Made by a program: the position numbers and the translations under genes
In this document: positions 16,630 through 24,812 of the stretch, in pieces
How the letters are laid out: every line of letters begins with the position of its first letter
Numbering within the stretch: position 1 is the first letter of the stretch
Origin: Dolichospermum circinale AWQC310F
GTDB taxonomy: Bacteria > Cyanobacteriota > Cyanobacteriia > Cyanobacteriales > Nostocaceae
Assembly (NCBI RefSeq): GCF_000426925.1
Contig: NZ_KE384711.1
Location: 125,397-162,487, forward strand
Direction: 5' to 3'
DNA length: 37,091 nucleotides
Notes under the pieces: generated by a model
What the model was told of the DNA's origin: nothing
The model's input: only the letters and a program-made list of their open reading frames with translations
The model's database searches: none

Positions 16630-18045
16630 TTAGCAATCGTAATACAAGAAAAATTCATAAGGATGTGGACGCAATTGCATTTGCTTAACTTCGTTAGCAA
16701 TCTTGTAATCAATCCAGTTCTGAATGAAATCTTCAGAGAAAACGCCAGTTTCAGTTAAGAAAGCGTGATCATTTTCCAAAGCTTCCAAAGCCAATTCTAA
16801 AGAACCGGGAGTAGAAGGAATCTTAGATAATTCTTCTGGGGAAAGTTCATAGATATTTTTATCTAAGGGTTCACCAGGGTGAATTTTGTTTTTGATACCG
16901 TCAATACCAGCACAAAGCATAGCCGCAAAAGCCAAGTAAGGGTTAGAAGTAGCGTCTGGACAACGAAATTCTAAGCGCTTGGCTTTGGGGTTATTTCCAG
17001 AAAGAGGAATGCGGACGGAAGCAGAACGATTACCTTGGGAGTAAGCCAAGTTTACGGGTGCTTCATAACCAGGTACAAGACGTTTGTAAGAGTTTGTAGT
17101 GGGATTAGTGATTGCCAATAATGCTGGAGCGTGTTTGAGAATACCACCAATGTAGTAAAGTCCCATTTCACTCATACCAGCGTACTTGTCACCGGCAAAG
17201 AGAGGTTGACCATTTTTCCAGATAGACTGGTGACAGTGCATACCAGAACCATTATCACCAAAAATGGGTTTAGGCATGAAGGTGACAGTTTTGCCATATT
17301 TTCTAGCAACGTTCTTAATGACATATTTGTAAGTCATTAACCAGTCAGCAGCTTCAATTAACTTACCAAAACGGAAACCAAGTTCGCACTGACCACCGGT
17401 GGCCACCTCATGGTGTTGTTTTTCAATAGGTACACCACAATCTTTCATGATCAACAGCATTTCTGTCCGCATATCTTGAAAGCTGTCTGTGGGTGGTACG
17501 GGGAAGTAACCTTCCTTAACGCGGGTTTTGTAACCCAGGTTAGGTCTTTCTTCTCTACCAGTATTCCAACGACCTTCTACAGAATCTACATAATAGTAAC
17601 CTGAGTTAGTGGTTTGGTCGTAGCGGACATCATCAAAAATGAAAAATTCAGCTTCAGGACCAAAGAAAGCTGTATCACCAAGTCCAGTAGAAGCTAAGTA
17701 GTCTATGGCTTTTTGGGCAATAACGCGGGGACAACGGTTATACCACTGACCTGTACGAGGTTCTTTAATGCTACAAATGATACTGATAGTTGGCTCTTTC
17801 ATGAAGGGATCGATCCAAGCGGTATTGGGATCGAGTACCATTGTCATGTCAGATTCTTCGATACCCTTCCAACCCCGAATACTAGAACCGTCGAAGGGAA
17901 CACCGTCAGAGAATGAACTTTCATCAATTTGGTCTTGGTACATGGTCAAATGCTGCCAAGTTCCCAGTGTATCAATGAATTTCAGATCAATCATCTGAAT
18001 TTTTTCGTCTTGAATCTGCTTCAAGATTTCTTTTGGGGTTGCCAT
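16630..18045 (-). CDS. glnA: Glutamine synthetase, type I
   Basis: Makes glutamine from glutamate, ammonia and ATP, the entry point of nitrogen into the GS-GOGAT cycle. At 471 residues it has the standard GSI length. Visible motifs are the N-terminal latch and beta-grasp region ([19 protein letters not shown]), the metal-site [12 protein letters not shown], the ATP-binding [19 protein letters not shown] and the glutamate-site NRSASVRIP, ending in a short FFLYYDC tail. The ATG at 18045 matches the family start ([11 protein letters not shown]). The gene is convergent with gifA, and a candidate NtcA-dependent promoter lies about 110-150 bp upstream. In cyanobacteria the enzyme is controlled by IF proteins rather than by adenylylation. 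Confidence 0.97.
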   Translation of the reverse strand: MATPKEILKQIQDEKIQMIDLKFIDTLGTWQHLTMYQDQIDESSFSDGVPFDGSSIRGWKGIEESDMTMVLDPNTAWIDPFMKEPTISIICSIKEPRTGQWYNRCPRVIAQKAIDYLASTGLGDTAFFGPEAEFFIFDDVRYDQTTNSGYYYVDSVEGRWNTGREERPNLGYKTRVKEGYFPVPPTDSFQDMRTEMLLIMKDCGVPIEKQHHEVATGGQCELGFRFGKLIEAADWLMTYKYVIKNVARKYGKTVTFMPKPIFGDNGSGMHCHQSIWKNGQPLFAGDKYAGMSEMGLYYIGGILKHAPALLAITNPTTNSYKRLVPGYEAPVNLAYSQGNRSASVRIPLSGNNPKAKRLEFRCPDATSNPYLAFAAMLCAGIDGIKNKIHPGEPLDKNIYELSPEELSKIPSTPGSLELALEALENDHAFLTETGVFSEDFIQNWIDYKIANEVKQMQLRPHPYEFFLYYDC

Positions 18046-18151
18046 TTTTACTTTACTCCTTCTGTAGGCAATTACCTAATATAAACCCAAACCATGATCA
18101 GGCGTTCTCACCCTGTTACGCTCAACCAAGTTGTCACACACCACCTGAAAT

Positions 18152-18194
18152 ATCGTAAATAGTTAACTTGACATGATTTTGTCATGTTAGTTAC
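18152..18194 (-). promoter_or_regulatory. Candidate NtcA-activated glnA promoter
   Basis: Read on the minus strand, GTA-ACTAACAT-GAC (18194-18181) is one base off the NtcA consensus GTA-N8-TAC. It is followed after 23 bases by TACGAT (18157-18152), which fits the TAN3T -10 box at the usual N20-24 spacing for NtcA-activated promoters. The leader to the ATG would be about 100 bases. Confidence 0.5.
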
Positions 18195-18272
18195 AGATTG
18201 TCTGGATTACAGGTTATGTTAACCTTTCTTTCGTAATTTGTACAAAACTATAAACTTTATCATCAGGGGTCA

Positions 18273-18343
18273 ACTTTGGCATAAAATCCTTAAGTAGTAG
18301 ATGGATAGTTTTGTGCCAAAGTCTATTTTATGCGAATTGGCAC
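18273..18343 (+). promoter_or_regulatory. Interlocking inverted repeats in the apcF leader
   Basis: Three repeat pairs overlap and cannot all form at once: ACTTTGGC 18273-18280 with GCCAAAGT 18315-18322; GCATAAAAT 18279-18287 with ATTTTATGC 18325-18333; GTGCCAA 18313-18319 with TTGGCAC 18337-18343. The sequence could be a switchable RNA leader or overlapping protein sites. The function is unknown. Confidence 0.4.
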
Positions 18344-18416
18344 TAAATTTTATTGGTGCGTAATTGCAGCCAATTTAATATCAAACCATAAATAGTTGAC
18401 AATTGGGAGAAAAGAA

Positions 18417-18926
18417 ATGCGCGATGCCGTTACAACTTTAATTAAGAATTATGACTTAACCGGTCGTTATTTTGACCGGAACGCCATTGATAGTCTCAAA
18501 TCCTACTTTGAGAGTGGAACAGCCAGAATACAAGCCGCAGCCGCAATTAATGCTAATGCAGCCACAATTGTTAAACAAGCCGGTGCAAAGTTATTTGCAC
18601 AGTTACCAGAATTAATTCGTCCCGGTGGTAATGCTTATACAACTCGTCGTTTTGCGGCTTGTTTACGGGATATGGACTATTATCTGCGCTATGCTACCTA
18701 TGCGTTAGTTGCGGGTAATATGAATGTACTTGACGAGCGTGTGTTACAAGGACTACGGGAAACTTACAATTCCTTGGGTGTACCCATTGGTTCAACAGTT
18801 CAGGGTATCCAGATTATGAAGGATCTTGTTAAGGAACAAGTAGCAGTTGCGGGTATTACCAATGCTGCTTTTGTGGATGAGCCTTTTGATTATATCACTC
18901 GTGAGTTGAGTGAGATTGATGTTTAG
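18417..18926 (+). CDS. apcF: Allophycocyanin beta-18 subunit
   Basis: Phycobilisome core protein of 169 residues that carries one phycocyanobilin and replaces a normal beta subunit near the terminal emitter ApcE. It has the globin-like phycobiliprotein fold. The chromophore Cys is in RRFAACLRDMDYYLRYATYA, and the conserved RPGGNAYTT and TYNSLGVPIG segments are present. MRDAVTTLIKNYDLTGRYFD at the start and the acidic end ELSEIDV distinguish ApcF from ApcB. I use the ATG at 18417, preceded by GGGAGAAAAG, not the in-frame TTG at 18396. The gene is divergent from glnA and followed by a hairpin, so it is monocistronic. Confidence 0.95.
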   Translation: MRDAVTTLIKNYDLTGRYFDRNAIDSLKSYFESGTARIQAAAAINANAATIVKQAGAKLFAQLPELIRPGGNAYTTRRFAACLRDMDYYLRYATYALVAGNMNVLDERVLQGLRETYNSLGVPIGSTVQGIQIMKDLVKEQVAVAGITNAAFVDEPFDYITRELSEIDV

Positions 18927-18938
18927 GACTTAATTCTT

Positions 18939-18960
18939 GGGGGTAATTCATATTACCCCT
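18939..18960 (+). terminator. Probable apcF terminator
   Basis: GGGGTAA (18940-18946) pairs with TTACCCC (18953-18959) across a 6-base loop, followed by TAGATTTTAAAA. It lies 13 bases after the apcF stop codon. Confidence 0.65.
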
Positions 18961-19192
18961 AGATTTTAAAATCCTCAAGTTAGAAATTTTCGATTTTTTT
19001 AATTTTATCTGTTCATGTCAAGTGATTCTTTCTAGGATAGAATTTATTAGCAGTCTAGTTTGATATAGTAATTACCATGCAAGTGAGGTACAATCAGAAA
19101 TAATTAAACGCAGATGGACGAAGATTGACGCAGATAATTATATAGTTGCTTTGTGTAATAGAAACTTATGACAATTTTAATATGAAACTAAT

Positions 19193-19852
19193 ATGAAACC
19201 AGAAATCATTGCCTTAATGAAAACCGTTCTGCATATATTACAAGTGAATATGCGGTGGATGACATGGAATTTATTTTTAGCTTTTATTTCCTTGGCTTTA
19301 AGTGTTTGGTTATTTCGCAATAAACGTAGTCGTTCTTGGTTACGGTGGCCAGTATCCCTGACTTTTTACGCTTTTTTACCAAACGCACCTTATTTATTAA
19401 CTGATGTTATTCACTTAATACATGATATTCGCACAGTCCAGTCAATATGGATGATTACATTAGTCTTAATTCCTGTTTATTTTGTAGTAATTTTCTCCGG
19501 TTTTGCAGCCTATGTCATATCATTAATAAACCTGGGTTATTATTTACATCGCATTGATAAAAGTAAATGGATTTTTCCAGTTGAGTTAATTACTCACGCA
19601 CTTTCTGCTGTCGGTATTTATTGGGGGAGATTTTTACGTTTTAATAGTTGGGATTTTATCACTCAACCAGATGAAATAATTACAAAAGGTGTGGAGGAAC
19701 TTCTTGGTAAAGAACCATTAATTATCATTACCCTCACTTTTATCATTCTTTGCGGTTTACATTGGTTGCTGAAAAAAATTATTCTGAATTTTGTTGATAG
19801 AGGTTTTGATCCACGTGATAAAGTTCAGGTTCGTCATATTCACAGGTTTTAA
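19193..19852 (+). CDS. DUF1361 family membrane protein
   Basis: The 219-residue protein has about six hydrophobic segments, starting with MTWNLFLAFISLALSVWLF and including LTFYAFLPNAPYLLTDVIHL, whose PNAPYLLTD core is characteristic of DUF1361 proteins. These are polytopic inner-membrane proteins of unknown function found in bacteria. A second conserved stretch, GIYWGRFLRFNSWD, lies around residue 142. The protein ends in a basic cytoplasmic tail. The gene starts at ATG 19193 after a 266-bp spacer with a GACGCAGAT-type dispersed repeat near 19110. It is followed 67 bp later by tlyA and could be cotranscribed with it. No transport or enzyme motif is visible. Confidence 0.8.
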   Translation: MKPEIIALMKTVLHILQVNMRWMTWNLFLAFISLALSVWLFRNKRSRSWLRWPVSLTFYAFLPNAPYLLTDVIHLIHDIRTVQSIWMITLVLIPVYFVVIFSGFAAYVISLINLGYYLHRIDKSKWIFPVELITHALSAVGIYWGRFLRFNSWDFITQPDEIITKGVEELLGKEPLIIITLTFIILCGLHWLLKKIILNFVDRGFDPRDKVQVRHIHRF

Positions 19853-19919
19853 TTCACGCGAATTTGTGATGATTAATATCTTCAATTCAGGGATTTTGTG
19901 AAAATTAAAGAAGGTAAAA

Positions 19920-20738
19920 TTGGTTAAACAAAGATTAGATACATTATTAGTTGATTTGGGATTGTCTCCTTCTCGTCAACAAGCACAAAGACTTATTCAA
20001 GCTGGAGAAGTAACTGTAAATCAACAAATCATTGATAAGGTGGGAACTGAGGTTGATATTACCGCACAAATTCAAGTTAAAGAACGTCCTCTTTTTGTTT
20101 CCCGTGGTGGAGAAAAATTGGCTAAAGCTTTAGCACAATTTGCGATTTCTGTAAGGGGAAGAATTTGTTTAGATGGGGGAATTTCTACTGGAGGTTTTAC
20201 AGATTGTTTGTTAAAATCTGGTGCGAAACAAGTTTATGGAATTGATGTCGGTTATGGACAAGTTGACTGGAAAATCAGAAATGATCAAAGGGTAATTTTA
20301 AGGGAACGCACGAATTTACGTCAATTACAACCACAGGAATTATATACTGAAAATGCTATATTTCCTGATTTGGTGGTTGTGGATGTTTCGTTTATTTCTC
20401 TCACTAAAATTTTACCTGCTGTCTGGGGATTAACACAACCTTCCAGAGAGGCTGTATTGCTGGTAAAACCTCAATTTGAAGTTGGGAGGTCTCGCATAGG
20501 GAAAAAAGGCGTTGTGCGTGATTCTGATTACCAAGCAGATGCAATTTTTCAGGTCATGCAAAAGGCTTTAGAATTAGGTTGGAAATATAAAGGTTTAACT
20601 TATTCTCCCATAACTGGACCTGCGGGAAATATTGAATATCTTTTGTGGTTAAAAATGGAAAGCGATATTATACCACCAACCTTAGCTACTATTCAAGACA
20701 TTACTAAACAAGTAATTCAGGAGTTCATCAAGAAATAA
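19920..20738 (+). CDS. tlyA: TlyA-family rRNA methyltransferase
   Basis: Members 2-prime-O-methylate ribose in ribosomal RNA (the mycobacterial enzyme gives capreomycin sensitivity) and were earlier annotated as hemolysin A. The 272-residue protein has an N-terminal S4 RNA-binding domain (RLDTLLVDLGL...RQQAQRLIQAGEVTVN) and a FtsJ-like SAM-methyltransferase domain with CLDGGISTGGFTDCLL, VDVSFISLTKIL, LLVKPQFEVGR and KGVVRD. The SAM-binding motif usually reads DVGASTGGFTD, and here it is GGISTGGFTD. The TTG start at 19920 is supported by GAAGG eight bases upstream and by immediate entry into the S4 domain. It is the last core gene before the Dnd island. Confidence 0.92.
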   Translation: MVKQRLDTLLVDLGLSPSRQQAQRLIQAGEVTVNQQIIDKVGTEVDITAQIQVKERPLFVSRGGEKLAKALAQFAISVRGRICLDGGISTGGFTDCLLKSGAKQVYGIDVGYGQVDWKIRNDQRVILRERTNLRQLQPQELYTENAIFPDLVVVDVSFISLTKILPAVWGLTQPSREAVLLVKPQFEVGRSRIGKKGVVRDSDYQADAIFQVMQKALELGWKYKGLTYSPITGPAGNIEYLLWLKMESDIIPPTLATIQDITKQVIQEFIKK

Positions 20739-21096
20739 TCAGTAATTAAACTTTACAGTCTTTCTGTAAATCTAACTGGTAATTATGTAAGCATATTCAT
20801 TCTTAATGTAATGTCATACATTCTTAATGTAAAGCTATACATTTAAACTGTCATTTTATCAAATAAAAATAAATTTTTTAAAATTAATAATATAATTAAT
20901 TCACAAACTAATGTAACGCTGTATAAAAATGTCAATTATGGTAAATTGTCATTTTCAAAAACTATAACTCTAACAAATGAATTTTTTTGTTTATATTGTT
21001 TATTAGTAAAACTTTTGTAATAAATGGCATAAAAATTATTGAAAAAATCATATCAAAACTGGTTAAAATAAAAGAAACATTGATTGCATTTTTAAA
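20739..21096. other. 358-bp very AT-rich region upstream of the Dnd island
   Basis: No gene. After a weak hairpin (20752-20770, TTTACAG and CTGTAAA) come two 14-bp direct repeats at 20798-20832, then an A/T-rich stretch that is the likely promoter of the 57-codon gene. The sharp rise in AT content marks the island boundary. Confidence 0.55.
20798..20832. promoter_or_regulatory. Twin CATT-CTT-AATG boxes, 21 bp apart
   Basis: CATTCTTAATGTAA occurs at 20798-20811 and 20819-20832. Each has dyad symmetry (CATT/AATG around a 3-base centre), and the 21-bp period puts them on the same face of the helix. They are a candidate operator for the following genes. Confidence 0.4.
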
Positions 21097-21270
21097 ATGA
21101 AACTAGAATCAAATATTGAAGATGTTCAAGAACCAATTTCCAGCGCACCACCAGAAGTAAAGCAAATTATTGAAAGAGTATGGAGATTAGAGAAAAGTAG
21201 ATTAGATAGAAAAAGTAAAGGCCATATTAATGATGATATTCTCGCAATTGTTAAGGAAGCAGTACAATGA
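21097..21270 (+). CDS. 57-residue hypothetical protein coupled to the DndD-like ATPase
   Basis: ATG at 21097, TGA at 21268-21270. The stop overlaps the start of the next gene as ATGA, so the two are probably translationally coupled. The protein is charged and helical (PPEVKQIIERVWRLEKSRLD, then HINDDILAIVKEAVQ). It has no Cys, no signal and no membrane helix. I do not recognise a family. The overlap with a 690-residue SMC-like ATPase suggests a small partner subunit, much as DndE accompanies DndD, but the sequence is not DndE-like. No strong ribosome-binding site precedes the ATG. Confidence 0.65.
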   Translation: MKLESNIEDVQEPISSAPPEVKQIIERVWRLEKSRLDRKSKGHINDDILAIVKEAVQ

Positions 21271-23339
21271 GGCTAACTTCGATTAAATTATGTAATTTTC
21301 GTTCCTTTTATGGGAAAACTCCAGAGATAATTTTAGCTAATGGAGATATTCGCAATACAACGATGATTTATGGTAGTAATGGAGCAGGTAAAACTAGTAT
21401 TTTGAATGGGTTTACTTGGGTTTTATATGAGAAATTTAGTGCTGCTTTTGCGTCAACAGAACAGTTAGTAAATAAACGTGCGATCGCAGAATCTCAACCC
21501 GGTCAACCTGTAGAATGTTCAGTAGAAATTGGTTGGGAACATGAAAATATTCGCTATCGTGCTAAACGTGGTTGTCGAGTCTATAAAAACCAAAGTGATT
21601 TAATAGAAACTGGTAAGACTCAGTTAACTATGTGGTTAGGTGGAGATGATGGTCAATGGAAAATTCCTAATCAGTTTCCAGAGGAAATCATTACCCAAAT
21701 TCTACCATTAAGTTTACATCAATATTTTTTCTTCGACGGTGAACGTATTGAGGAAATTGTGCGTTCTCATAATAAAGCGGAAATTGCAGAAGCAATTAGA
21801 ATTTTTTTGGGTGTAGAAGTAATTGAACTTTCTATTAAACACTTGAAAGAAGCAAAAAAGTCTTTAGAAACTGAGTTTAAAAATATTGGTGATTCAGAAA
21901 CTAAACAGTTATTGACCAAGCAACAAAAGCAAGAATTAGAAATTGAAAACATTAATAAACGTCAAACGGAAATAAATCAGGAGTTAGAATATCAACAGGT
22001 ATTTAAAAAGGAGGTCAGTAATAAACTAAGAGAGTTGAGTGCTGTCAAGGAATTACAGGAAAAAAGGCAAAATTTAGAATCGCAAAGAGATAGTTTACGA
22101 GCAGAATTAAAGAAAACACGGGAGAATTTAAAAAAAGTTATTTCCGCACGGGGTTATACTGTTTTGTTAACAGAAACTACCGCTAAATTTCGGGAAATAT
22201 TTACAGATTTAAAAAAACGTGGTGAATTAACAGCAGGGATTTCGCGGGAATTTGTCAATGATTTACTGAATACTGGACGTTGTATTTGTGGTGCAGATTT
22301 AAGGGAAGGAACTCATACTCATTTTCATGTGAAGAATCTCATGCGAAAATCCGGTTCTTCAACTGTAGAAGAAACCGCAATTAGAATGAGCGCACAAGTT
22401 GACGAAATTGATAAACAAGCTGTTGCTTTTTGGGAAGAAGCGGATAGGGAACAATCAAGAATTCAACAGTTGAGGGAAAATCTCAATCAAGTCGAATTGG
22501 AATTAACAACTATTGAAGAACAATTACGAAAAGATCCCAATGAGGAAATTAGTAATTTACAAAAACGTCTGGATGAAATTGAGTCTAAAATTGATGAATT
22601 AAATCGGGAACAAGGTGCAAATCACCAGGAACTTTCTCACTTAAAAATAAGTATGGATACTTTGATCAAACAAATATCTAAGCAAAAACAAAATGAAGAA
22701 AAACAGTTTTTAGCACAACGTCGTATTAATGCTACTCAGGATGCTATTGAACGATTGTCAGAAGTGAAAAACCGTCAAGAAAATCAGTTTCGTCTGCAAT
22801 TGGAACAGCGAGTACAGGAAATATTTTCAGAGATTTCTTTTACTCCTTATATTCCCAAAATTAGCGAAAACTATGAATTAAGTTTAGTGGAAAATACCAC
22901 GGGAATTGAAGCACCAGTCGCAGCCTCTACGGGAGAAAATCAAATTCTCAGTCTGTCTTTCATTGCTAGTATTATTGATAAGGTGCGCGAGTGGAGTGAG
23001 AAGAAAAAAATGATGATGGTTCCTGATAGTAGCACTTTTCCGATTGTTATGGATTCCCCTTTTGGGAGTTTAGATGCTAATTCCCGTCGTCACATTGCGC
23101 GTACTATTCCTAAGTTAGCAAATCAGTTGGTTGTGTTGGTGACTAAAACTCAATGGAGGATAGAAGTTGAGGAGGAAATTGTTGATAAAATCGGGAAGGA
23201 ATATGTTTTGGTTTATTATTCTTCTAAGCCTAATTGTGAACAGGATTTTATTGAGTTACACGGGGAACGATATTCTTTGGTGCGACAGAGTTTGAATGGT
23301 TTTGAATATACGGAAATTGTTGAGGTTGAACGGGATTAG
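21267..23339 (+). CDS. Second DndD-like SMC/Rad50-type ATPase
   Basis: The 690-residue ATPase has a split ABC head. At the N-terminus are IKLCNFRSFYGK, Walker A GSNGAGKT (36-43) and FFFDGERIEEI (154-164), the last shared with DndD. Coiled coils span about 190-335 and 365-510. A hinge-like insert with CICG (C339, C341) may bind zinc, though a Rad50 hook would be CxxC. At the C-terminus are the signature-like STGENQILSLSF (554-565), Walker B FPIVMDSPFGSLD (591-603) and a unique tail of about 60 residues. It resembles DndD but is clearly distinct from the dndD at 30280. It lies in an operon with the 57-residue gene, two Uma2 genes and a PT-associated gene. Its role is inferred to be accessory or effector in phosphorothioation. 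Confidence 0.85.
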   Translation: MRLTSIKLCNFRSFYGKTPEIILANGDIRNTTMIYGSNGAGKTSILNGFTWVLYEKFSAAFASTEQLVNKRAIAESQPGQPVECSVEIGWEHENIRYRAKRGCRVYKNQSDLIETGKTQLTMWLGGDDGQWKIPNQFPEEIITQILPLSLHQYFFFDGERIEEIVRSHNKAEIAEAIRIFLGVEVIELSIKHLKEAKKSLETEFKNIGDSETKQLLTKQQKQELEIENINKRQTEINQELEYQQVFKKEVSNKLRELSAVKELQEKRQNLESQRDSLRAELKKTRENLKKVISARGYTVLLTETTAKFREIFTDLKKRGELTAGISREFVNDLLNTGRCICGADLREGTHTHFHVKNLMRKSGSSTVEETAIRMSAQVDEIDKQAVAFWEEADREQSRIQQLRENLNQVELELTTIEEQLRKDPNEEISNLQKRLDEIESKIDELNREQGANHQELSHLKISMDTLIKQISKQKQNEEKQFLAQRRINATQDAIERLSEVKNRQENQFRLQLEQRVQEIFSEISFTPYIPKISENYELSLVENTTGIEAPVAASTGENQILSLSFIASIIDKVREWSEKKKMMMVPDSSTFPIVMDSPFGSLDANSRRHIARTIPKLANQLVVLVTKTQWRIEVEEEIVDKIGKEYVLVYYSSKPNCEQDFIELHGERYSLVRQSLNGFEYTEIVEVERD

Positions 23340-23365
23340 AATGTTTGATACAAAGGAAGAAAGTT

Positions 23366-24004
23366 ATGGTTGTTAGTTCTTTAAGTTTGGTGACAGATAG
23401 TTGGGTAAAGGTAAGTTGGGATGAATTTCTGGAACTCGCTGAACATTCTGATTATCAGCACGGAAGATTTTATTTTTATCAAAATTATATGAGGGTAGAA
23501 ATGTTACCAGTTGTTTTTCGTCATGGCCGTTATAATTCTATTGTTTCTAAGGTGGTGAGTTTATTTGCTACTCTCAAAAATATCAAAATTATTGAAGCTA
23601 CTAATACCAGCTTTAGAAAAGTAGGTGAAAGTGAATGTCAACCTGATTTAGCTTTTTATATTGGGGATAAAATCAAATTTCCACCTTTGAATAATTCTCC
23701 TGTCAATATCAATGAGTTAGCAGCGCCGACTCTAGTGGTAGAAGTTGCTGCTTCTTCTATTAGTGATGATTTGGGTTTTAAGCGATTACTTTATGAACGG
23801 TTGGGGGTAAAGGAATATTGGGTAATGAATGCTAATAATAATGATATTATTGCTTTTGAAATTATTGACGGTGGAAGTAGAAGAATTGAGGAGTCCAAGG
23901 TTTTACCAGGTTTACAAATAGCTATTGTTCAGGAAGCTATTCAACGTAGTTTAACTCAAGATGATGGTGAGGTTAATCGCTGGTTGTTGCAAATTTTTAG
24001 TTAA
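23366..24004 (+). CDS. Uma2-family PD-(D/E)XK protein
   Basis: The 212-residue protein of the Uma2 (DUF820) family has a restriction-endonuclease-like core. Visible motifs are QPDLAFYIG (Asp), TLVVEVAASS (Glu) and GFKRLLYERLGVKEYWVMN (Lys in the helix following the Glu). These match the active-site pattern of the family. The activity of most members is untested. I prefer the ATG at 23366, preceded by AAGGAAG, over the in-frame TTG at 23345. It begins 26 bp after the DndD-like ATPase stop and is 45 bp before a second Uma2 gene, so it belongs to the island operon. Uma2 genes are very common in cyanobacteria, so a specific link to phosphorothioation is uncertain. Confidence 0.85.
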   Translation: MVVSSLSLVTDSWVKVSWDEFLELAEHSDYQHGRFYFYQNYMRVEMLPVVFRHGRYNSIVSKVVSLFATLKNIKIIEATNTSFRKVGESECQPDLAFYIGDKIKFPPLNNSPVNINELAAPTLVVEVAASSISDDLGFKRLLYERLGVKEYWVMNANNNDIIAFEIIDGGSRRIEESKVLPGLQIAIVQEAIQRSLTQDDGEVNRWLLQIFS

Positions 24005-24049
24005 TTTATTTAGTTAATTTATTTTACGGAAAATCAGGAGGTAAATGTT

Positions 24050-24610
24050 ATGGTCGCTAATTTTGATACAAGTTATATGAGTCCTTTGGAGTATTTGGAG
24101 TGGGAGGAACAGCAAGATATTAAATATGAATATATCAATGGTGAAGTTTTTGCTATGACTGGGGGAACTATTCCTCATACTACTATTGCTTTAAATTTAG
24201 CTTCTGGGTTGAAAAATCATTTGCGTGGTGGTAATTGTCGTCCTTTTATGGCAGATGCTAAAGTGGGTATATCGGAAAATGGTCCGTTTATTTATCCTGA
24301 TGTTGTTGTTAGTTGTCACCCTAAAGATAAAAAAGCGATTAAGTTTATTCAATTTCCTTGTTTAGTCGTTGAGGTGCTTTCTTCGAGTACGGAAGCTTAT
24401 GATAGGGGGGGTAAGTTTCAGCTATATAGACGGATTCAAACTTTGCAGGAATATGTTTTAATTAGTGCTGATAAGGTGGGTTTGGATTGTTTTCGGTTAA
24501 ATGATAGGGGTTTATGGGAGTTACATCCTTTTGTTGAGGGTGATGATGTACATTTGGTTAGTGTTGATTTTACTTTTCCTCTTTCTCTGGTTTATGAGGA
24601 TGTTTTTTGA
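24050..24610 (+). CDS. Uma2-family PD-(D/E)XK protein (second, tandem)
   Basis: The 186-residue Uma2 protein is more canonical than its neighbour. MSPLEYLEWEEQQDIKYEYI leads into GEVFAMTGGTIPHTTIALNL. The core has IYPDVVVSC (Asp), PCLVVEVLSSSTEAYDRGGK (Glu and Lys) and QEYVLISAD. A strong ribosome-binding site (AGGAGG) lies 9 bases before the ATG. It differs enough from the 23366 protein that the pair is not a recent duplication. Its position inside the Dnd island makes it a candidate nuclease component, with the same caveat that the family is abundant genome-wide. Confidence 0.88.
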   Translation: MVANFDTSYMSPLEYLEWEEQQDIKYEYINGEVFAMTGGTIPHTTIALNLASGLKNHLRGGNCRPFMADAKVGISENGPFIYPDVVVSCHPKDKKAIKFIQFPCLVVEVLSSSTEAYDRGGKFQLYRRIQTLQEYVLISADKVGLDCFRLNDRGLWELHPFVEGDDVHLVSVDFTFPLSLVYEDVF

Positions 24611-24638
24611 TTTTTTGTTTCGCGCAAGTCATGAAAGA

Positions 24639-24677
24639 ATGAACCACGAAGGAGCGAAGGACACGAAGGAAAGAAGG
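24639..24677. repeat. Dispersed repeat, left member of an inverted pair
   Basis: This 39-bp GAACCACGAAGG-type sequence is the reverse complement of 30043-30080, with about 35 of 39 positions matching. The pair flanks the block containing the PT-associated protein 4 gene, both DGQHR genes and dndC. Confidence 0.75.
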
Positions 24678-24718
24678 TTTCAGAGATATTTTGCGTAAGT
24701 CTTATTGATTTTTTTCTC

Positions 24719-24745
24719 TCGCAGAGTCGCAGAGGCGCGGAGGGC
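24719..24745. repeat. Dispersed CGCAGAG repeat (reverse orientation)
   Basis: CGCAGAGTCGCAGAGGCGCG is the reversed form of the CTCTGCG repeat at 10339-10376 and 32279-32313. Confidence 0.65.
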
Positions 24746-24812
24746 AGGGTGATTGTGTGGTATTAGTAAGTTAGTGTTGGTTTGTGGTGTTAAGGGTGTA
24801 GATTTTATAATT

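Larger units (their letters stand above)
18046..18416. other. 371-bp intergenic region between divergent glnA and apcF
   Basis: Holds a likely glnA promoter on the minus strand (18152-18194) and an apcF leader on the plus strand with several overlapping inverted repeats (18273-18343). No gene is visible. Confidence 0.6.

Noticed and set aside
18046-18416. Glutamine riboswitch in the glnA or apcF leader
   Set aside because: I looked for a compact glnA-type aptamer and could not recognise its conserved core. The inverted repeats there do not match it.
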